From NCBI GenBank assembly GCA_002371335.1, contig DFHP01000048.1:1-9336 (forward strand): 9,336 nt of DNA. The letters run 5' to 3'. The DNA is from Eubacterium sp. UBA3720 (GTDB lineage: Bacteria > Bacillota > Clostridia > Lachnospirales > Lachnospiraceae). Within the stretch, counting starts at the first letter, position 1, and each line of letters starts with the position of its first letter. The position numbers and the translations under genes were made by a program. The notes under the pieces are model-generated. The model made no database searches. It had not been told where the DNA came from and worked only from the letters and a program-made list of their open reading frames with translations. Positions 6,079-9,336 of the stretch are shown one piece after another.

Positions 6079-8223
6079 TTAGGTGAGCGGCTGGTTGAGT
6101 TCTTCTGTGCCGGGGAGTACGAAGCGCCCGTTTTCTATAATGGGGATCGTGCTTCCGTCGGCGCGGATGACTTGTATGTGTCCGAGTTCATCATATGGTA
6201 TCGTGATGTCTGTGTGGCATCCGAAGTATGCCTTTGACGGATCTGTTTTGCGAAGGGCAGAGCGTTCGTTATCGCGGGCGATGATTTCTTTTCCGTCCGG
6301 ATTGTACACCGCCGTATCTTCCTGATAGCTGTAGCAGGTGTCTCCAAACGCGAAGTGGGGCCCCATTTTTTCCGCGATCAGTATCGGGAGTTTGTCCGCG
6401 ATCCGGTATTCGCGGGCGATCCTGTAGGCTGTGGTATTCGTGCCTATGGCGAATTCGCCCACAGGTACGGACGGATGGTGGAACAGGATGTTTTCTTCCA
6501 CGTATCTTTTTCCCATCGCCGGATCTTCAAAGTTTGCGCAGCTGTATTCCGTCGTCATTCCGTTTTTCACCCGGATCTTCAGATCCCGGTACTGGAAGTC
6601 TTCCAGATATACCTTGCTGACATGAAGGAGTCCGCTGGTTCCTTCGAGCACCGGCGATGTGAACACCTCGCCGACAGGAATATTCACATCTGCCACACAG
6701 TTTTCAAATATCGTTTCCTTTTCCGGATCTTCAAGTTTCCGAAGGGCTACTGTGATATCGGTCTCATTGCCGTTCATTCCCCTGACATGTACCTTTACTC
6801 CCTGATCAAGGGCATCTATGAGGTGCTGCTGGATCCTCTGATATTTATGGTAGTCCAGATTGTTTATCCGGATCGTCTCACGGAAAATCTCTTCAAACTG
6901 CGGTCCGATCTCCGGGGCCGGGTAGGCGATGATCGTGAAACTCCGCTCAGAACCAATGATAAACCGGTTAGTGATCTGTCCCGATTCATTTCCGTATCTT
7001 ACCTGCAGTTTCTGCTGTTCTTCGGTCAATGTCAACGCCTTATCATTAGGTAAAGGCGTAAAGGGGATCTCTCCAAAGACCTCCATGACGGCCGGACCGC
7101 CGTGGACCGACGCTTCTTTTTCCAGTTTTTCGAAAGCCGTCCTTAGCGCCTGCAGCTTTCTGGTGACAAAATGCTCATCCAGAAAGATCGCAGCATCATT
7201 TTTATGATCATAGTCAAACTGCGGATTGGGGACTGCTCCGTAGAACCCGACTCTGGCCGATCCGCGTTTGTTTACTGCATGCGCTGCCGCTCTGTAGATT
7301 ATACTTTCCAGTCCGATCTGCTCAAACTGCTTTACCGCGGCGCGGATGACCCTTTCAAAACCTGCTCTGTAACGGATATTGACCGTTTTTTTCTTTGTGA
7401 TATCCTTTCTTCCCATCAGGAATCCTATACGATAGCCTTCTGTCCATGTCCGGGCGATGGAATCTATCTCTTCCTGTGTCATTCCGGCCAGAAAGGCGGC
7501 CGTCTTTTCTTCATTTTCGGTAATATATTCTCCGAAGCGATACAGATACCGGGGATCCGTCAGATCAGCCGTCATTACGATATTCCGGACAAAATCCCTG
7601 TCAGCGTCCACCAGCTCGGCAGTTCTGATATCCATGAACTCCTGACAGTAATCGCTGCAGTAGGAGTAAAAGATCTGTCTCAATCCGGACTCTGCCGGAA
7701 GCGCCTCCGGCTGATCGCTTTCAAGGGCGCATGTCGAAAAAGCGCCGTAATATTCCAGAAACAGCTCCATCAGGATCAGCAGATCCCATCGTCTGTTCTC
7801 GAAGGCAAACGGAATGGATCCGCGTATTTCTGTATAAAGCGCGCTCATGATCTGTCCTCTGCCGTCTCCGAACGTCTCCGCCGCAAAGGCAGGGTTTCCG
7901 TAAGATCTGTCATAATTCTCCGGCAAAACATCGCCATACATCTGACGATTGCGTTCTCTGACGCTTTGCAGTCCGGCTTTTTCAAACCAGCCGCTCTGTA
8001 CATCCATCCGCAGCTGCTCTGCCTTCAGGAGAAACTCGGCACCCTTCCGGAAAAACACGTTATATTTTTCCCCGATGATATTTTCATTCCTGATCTCCGC
8101 CAGACGGCCGAGTGCCAGTTCGTACCGGAGTTCTTCTGTCTCTGTAAGCGTCTCCCCCGGCGCCGGACCTTCCGCCTCCCGCCGTATATCCTGCATATTT
8201 TCATTCATTATATTTTTTGTCAT
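6079..8223 (-). CDS. M29-type metallo-aminopeptidase with a long N-terminal extension
   Basis: The 714-residue protein ends in a domain resembling peptidase family M29 (aminopeptidase T/AmpS), cytoplasmic enzymes that remove N-terminal residues using two metal ions. Likely metal or active-site residues are Glu519 (GEVFTSP), Glu590 (GEFAIGTN), His623 (HFAFG), a nearby Tyr (631 or 633), and His670 and Asp672 (CHTDI), in the family order. About 15 extra residues lie between His623 and His670 compared with the thermophilic enzymes as I recall them. M29 enzymes are typically about 400 residues, so the first 300-350 residues are an extra, helix-rich region with no motif I recognise. There is no signal peptide or membrane segment. 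ATG 8223 has only a distant AGGA (12-base spacer); ATGs at 8208 and 8196 are no better. The gene follows the HD gene and a repeat-bearing gap, and no terminator is seen before the purE promoter. M29 assignment rests on motifs only. Confidence 0.85.
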   Translation of the reverse strand: MTKNIMNENMQDIRREAEGPAPGETLTETEELRYELALGRLAEIRNENIIGEKYNVFFRKGAEFLLKAEQLRMDVQSGWFEKAGLQSVRERNRQMYGDVLPENYDRSYGNPAFAAETFGDGRGQIMSALYTEIRGSIPFAFENRRWDLLILMELFLEYYGAFSTCALESDQPEALPAESGLRQIFYSYCSDYCQEFMDIRTAELVDADRDFVRNIVMTADLTDPRYLYRFGEYITENEEKTAAFLAGMTQEEIDSIARTWTEGYRIGFLMGRKDITKKKTVNIRYRAGFERVIRAAVKQFEQIGLESIIYRAAAHAVNKRGSARVGFYGAVPNPQFDYDHKNDAAIFLDEHFVTRKLQALRTAFEKLEKEASVHGGPAVMEVFGEIPFTPLPNDKALTLTEEQQKLQVRYGNESGQITNRFIIGSERSFTIIAYPAPEIGPQFEEIFRETIRINNLDYHKYQRIQQHLIDALDQGVKVHVRGMNGNETDITVALRKLEDPEKETIFENCVADVNIPVGEVFTSPVLEGTSGLLHVSKVYLEDFQYRDLKIRVKNGMTTEYSCANFEDPAMGKRYVEENILFHHPSVPVGEFAIGTNTTAYRIAREYRIADKLPILIAEKMGPHFAFGDTCYSYQEDTAVYNPDGKEIIARDNERSALRKTDPSKAYFGCHTDITIPYDELGHIQVIRADGSTIPIIENGRFVLPGTEELNQPLT

Positions 8224-8335
8224 ACTGTATTCTTATCCTGCTGTCTTCAGGCCTGTCGTATTCAGGCCTGCTGTATTCCGGCATCGTCGTCCTGCATTCT
8301 GCCATATCCGGCTGCCGCGTTTTTCCGTCCTGATC
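8201..8335 (-). other. Open in-frame tail after the HD gene stop, encoding pentapeptide repeats
   Basis: The reading frame of the HD gene stays open for 44 codons after its TGA (8336-8338), until a second TGA at 8201-8203. It overlaps the first codons of the aminopeptidase gene. An ATG at 8305 would give a 34-residue peptide but has no ribosome binding site. The tail is hydrophilic and contains EYSRP-EYDRP-EDSRI, the translation of the 15-bp tandem repeat. It could be a former C-terminal tail cut by a stop mutation, a readthrough extension, a small separate ORF, or chance. Confidence 0.3.
8238..8282. repeat. 15-bp tandem repeat, three units, in the leader of the aminopeptidase gene
   Basis: On the plus strand three adjacent 15-base units are CTGCTGTCTTCAGGC (8238-8252), CTGTCGTATTCAGGC (8253-8267) and CTGCTGTATTCCGGC (8268-8282), differing from each other at a few positions. 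A decayed partial unit CTGTATTC follows at 8225-8232, next to the aminopeptidase start codon. The period is a multiple of three, so copy-number change would keep any reading frame but alter the distance between the HD stop and the downstream start. Confidence 0.85.
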
Positions 8336-8932
8336 TCACGGCAGCAGGCTTCCTCTTTCCACATTCCGGTCAAGGATCTCCTTCATATAATCCCAGATCT
8401 CTTCAGAACCTGTATGTGTTTTTTCATTTCTTTTTTCAGGCTGTGCACGTCTGATACCGTTGCGTTTCCAGTCTCCGCCATCGTTGGAATCATTCAGCAA
8501 AAGCGGCTGGAAGTTATCCATCACGTGGGCAAATCTGGCCTCCGGAGTCTCATAGGCTGTAAACTCTTCCCAGAGACTGCGGAGTTTCCTTCCCTGATCC
8601 TCCGGCAGAATGCCGAATATCCGGTCCGCCGCCGCGTTTTCCCTTTCAGCTTCCGTCTCCTTTGCCTTCTCATCGTATGCATAGGTATCGCCGGCGTCGA
8701 TCTCCACGATATCGTGGATCAAAATCATCATCATAGTCTTCGCCAGATCAAACGGCTGGTTCGAATATTCCTGCAGCAAATAGCACATGACCGCCATATG
8801 CCATGCATGCTCGGCGTCATTTTCCCGGCGTCCGCCGCCGGAAAGATGTGTCTGCCGAAAAATATTTTTTTCCTTATCAATTTCCATAATGAAATTGATC
8901 TGTTTTTCAAATCTCTGTTTATCCAATTCCAA
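8336..8932 (-). CDS. HD-domain phosphohydrolase (HDDC2/YfbR-type 5'-deoxynucleotidase-like)
   Basis: The 198 residues match the HD_3/HDDC2 group of metal-dependent phosphohydrolases, whose YfbR member removes phosphate from deoxynucleoside 5'-monophosphates. Visible ligands are His42 (ENDAEHAWH), His73-Asp74 (ILIHDIVEIDAGDT), the second-shell Glu77 and Asp139 (MDNFQPLLLN). The ETEAERENAAADRIFG helix and LWEEFTAYETPEARFAH are also typical. The substrate here is not shown. The conserved N-terminal stretch (RFEKQINFI, residues 7-15) needs a start upstream of the first ATG at 8887. The TTG at 8932 is therefore the best candidate, though its ribosome binding site is poor. The first 14 bases overlap the end of the small membrane protein gene, so translation may be coupled. 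After about residue 155 the sequence is charged and less family-like, and an open tail follows the stop codon. Confidence 0.9.
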   Translation of the reverse strand: MELDKQRFEKQINFIMEIDKEKNIFRQTHLSGGGRRENDAEHAWHMAVMCYLLQEYSNQPFDLAKTMMMILIHDIVEIDAGDTYAYDEKAKETEAERENAAADRIFGILPEDQGRKLRSLWEEFTAYETPEARFAHVMDNFQPLLLNDSNDGGDWKRNGIRRAQPEKRNEKTHTGSEEIWDYMKEILDRNVERGSLLP

Positions 8933-9245
8933 GCACCAGCATTCCCAGCCAGATAATACTCATGATTCCCGCAAAGACCGTTCCGAAGGCTGTAAATTTA
9001 TACATTCCTATATCGGAAAGTGCTTTCATACCCAGATACAATCCATAGAAAGCCGTCAGCATGCCGACCAGTCCGAGCGCGCCGATATATAATCCGGCTT
9101 TACCGCCGAAAGCAAATGACAGAACCAGTGTCAGGATCAGTATTCCCAGCGAGACAGTTGACATCAGTGTCGCTTCCCTTGCACCCGGCGAAATTCTTTT
9201 TATAAACGAGTAACGTTGTTTTTTTCGAAAAAAATTCAGTTTCAA
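8919..9245 (-). CDS. Small three-helix membrane protein, DUF6142-like
   Basis: This 108-residue protein has a basic N-terminus (KLNFFRKKQRYSFIKR) and three hydrophobic segments at about residues 26-46, 50-73 and 84-107, so it should be an integral cytoplasmic-membrane protein. The pattern of a basic KR-rich start, glycine-rich helices and a short C-terminus ending at the third helix resembles the DUF6142 family of clostridial proteins, whose function is unknown; this match is from memory and uncertain. The start is a TTG at 9245 with AGAGG 11 bases upstream; no ATG is available before residue 28, inside the first helix. It overlaps the HD gene by 14 bases, suggesting a two-gene unit. Confidence 0.75.
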   Translation of the reverse strand: MKLNFFRKKQRYSFIKRISPGAREATLMSTVSLGILILTLVLSFAFGGKAGLYIGALGLVGMLTAFYGLYLGMKALSDIGMYKFTAFGTVFAGIMSIIWLGMLVLGIG

Positions 9246-9262
9246 TTGATTACAGACCTCTT

Positions 9263-9294
9263 TTGAATATATGAGGCGGGAAGTTTTTTATAAT
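9263..9294 (+). promoter_or_regulatory. Possible rightward promoter with perfect TATAAT
   Basis: The plus strand has a perfect -10 box TATAAT at 9289-9294. The nearest -35-like hexamer is TTGAAT at 9263-9268, but the 20-base spacer is long and would need an activator that untwists DNA, such as a MerR-type protein. Transcription would run right, out of the window, opposite to the membrane protein gene. On the minus strand I found no convincing -10/-35 pair here for the 9245 gene. Confidence 0.35.
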
Positions 9295-9305
9295 GAAAAC
9301 TTCCC
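9278..9305. repeat. Perfect 10-bp dyad enclosing the TATAAT box
   Basis: GGGAAGTTTT (9278-9287) and AAAACTTCCC (9296-9305) are exact inverted copies around an 8-base centre. No U-run follows on either strand, so a terminator is unlikely. The -10 box TATAAT lies across the loop, which is where a repressor would block RNA polymerase. It therefore reads best as an operator between two divergent units, but no regulator family is recognised. Confidence 0.7.
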
Positions 9306-9336
9306 ACATGTTATTTCTGAAACAGTCTGATCATGA

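Noticed and set aside
8336..8338. Selenocysteine at the HD gene TGA
   Set aside because: No SECIS-like stem with an exposed apical G follows at the right distance, and the family has no catalytic Cys/Sec here.
7171..8454. 427-codon open frame on the plus strand opposite the aminopeptidase gene
   Set aside because: It has no ribosome binding site, is rich in Cys/His/Ile/Arg in a way typical of an antisense shadow, and lies opposite a gene with clear motifs. It also runs across an intergenic gap and into another gene.
7949..8956. 335-codon plus-strand open frame across the aminopeptidase and HD genes
   Set aside because: Low-complexity Phe/Ser/Arg/Pro-rich translation, no recognisable motif, no initiation signal, and opposite two well-supported genes.
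9278..9305. Reading the right-edge dyad as an intrinsic terminator
   Set aside because: No U-run follows the stem on either strand; the T and A runs are inside the stem and loop.
1..9336. CRISPR array, insertion sequence, prophage or defence system
   Set aside because: No spaced direct repeats, transposase motifs, terminal inverted repeats, phage proteins or defence-family domains were seen.

Overview
The window looks like a chromosomal housekeeping region of an anaerobic, low-to-mid GC Clostridia, most likely a member of Lachnospiraceae. This rests on the gene types (short clostridial PurN with an FCGTGYYG loop, a long M29-type aminopeptidase, a DUF6142-like small membrane protein, a patatin of the YjjU type), on strong AGGAGG-type ribosome binding sites, and on roughly balanced base composition. 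No genus can be named from the sequence alone. All convincing genes lie on the minus strand, so the window is read from right to left.

From the right: a non-coding stretch (9246-9336) holds a 10-bp perfect dyad wrapped around a perfect TATAAT on the plus strand. Next come a small three-helix membrane protein (8919-9245, TTG start) and an overlapping HD-domain phosphohydrolase of the HDDC2/YfbR type (8336-8932, TTG start). The HD gene stops at TGA, but its frame stays open for 44 more codons through a 15-bp tandem repeat and into the start of the next gene, a 714-residue M29-type metallo-aminopeptidase (6079-8223).

A clear sigma-A promoter (6036-6064) then begins a compact purine operon, purE-purM-purN-purD (5944 down to 2466). 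Spacings are 35 nt, a 7-nt overlap and 4 nt, and the operon ends at a strong hairpin terminator (2426-2465). It encodes steps 2 (PurD), 3 (PurN), 5 (PurM) and 6 (PurE) of IMP synthesis. purF, purL, purC, purH, purB and purK are not in the window and must be elsewhere if the pathway is complete.

Downstream, mutY (1248-2327) encodes the adenine glycosylase that works opposite 8-oxoguanine. It is followed by a patatin-like acyl hydrolase (278-1159), probably in the same transcript. A branched GC-rich hairpin with a U-run (173-237) may end that unit. The left edge holds a textbook promoter (52-80) driving a tRNA gene, of which only the first 22 bases are present (1-22).

I see no mobile element, CRISPR array, phage gene or defence system. 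The most unusual structures are the open tail with pentapeptide-coding repeats after the HD gene, the dyad around TATAAT at the right edge, and the uncharacterised N-terminal half of the aminopeptidase.
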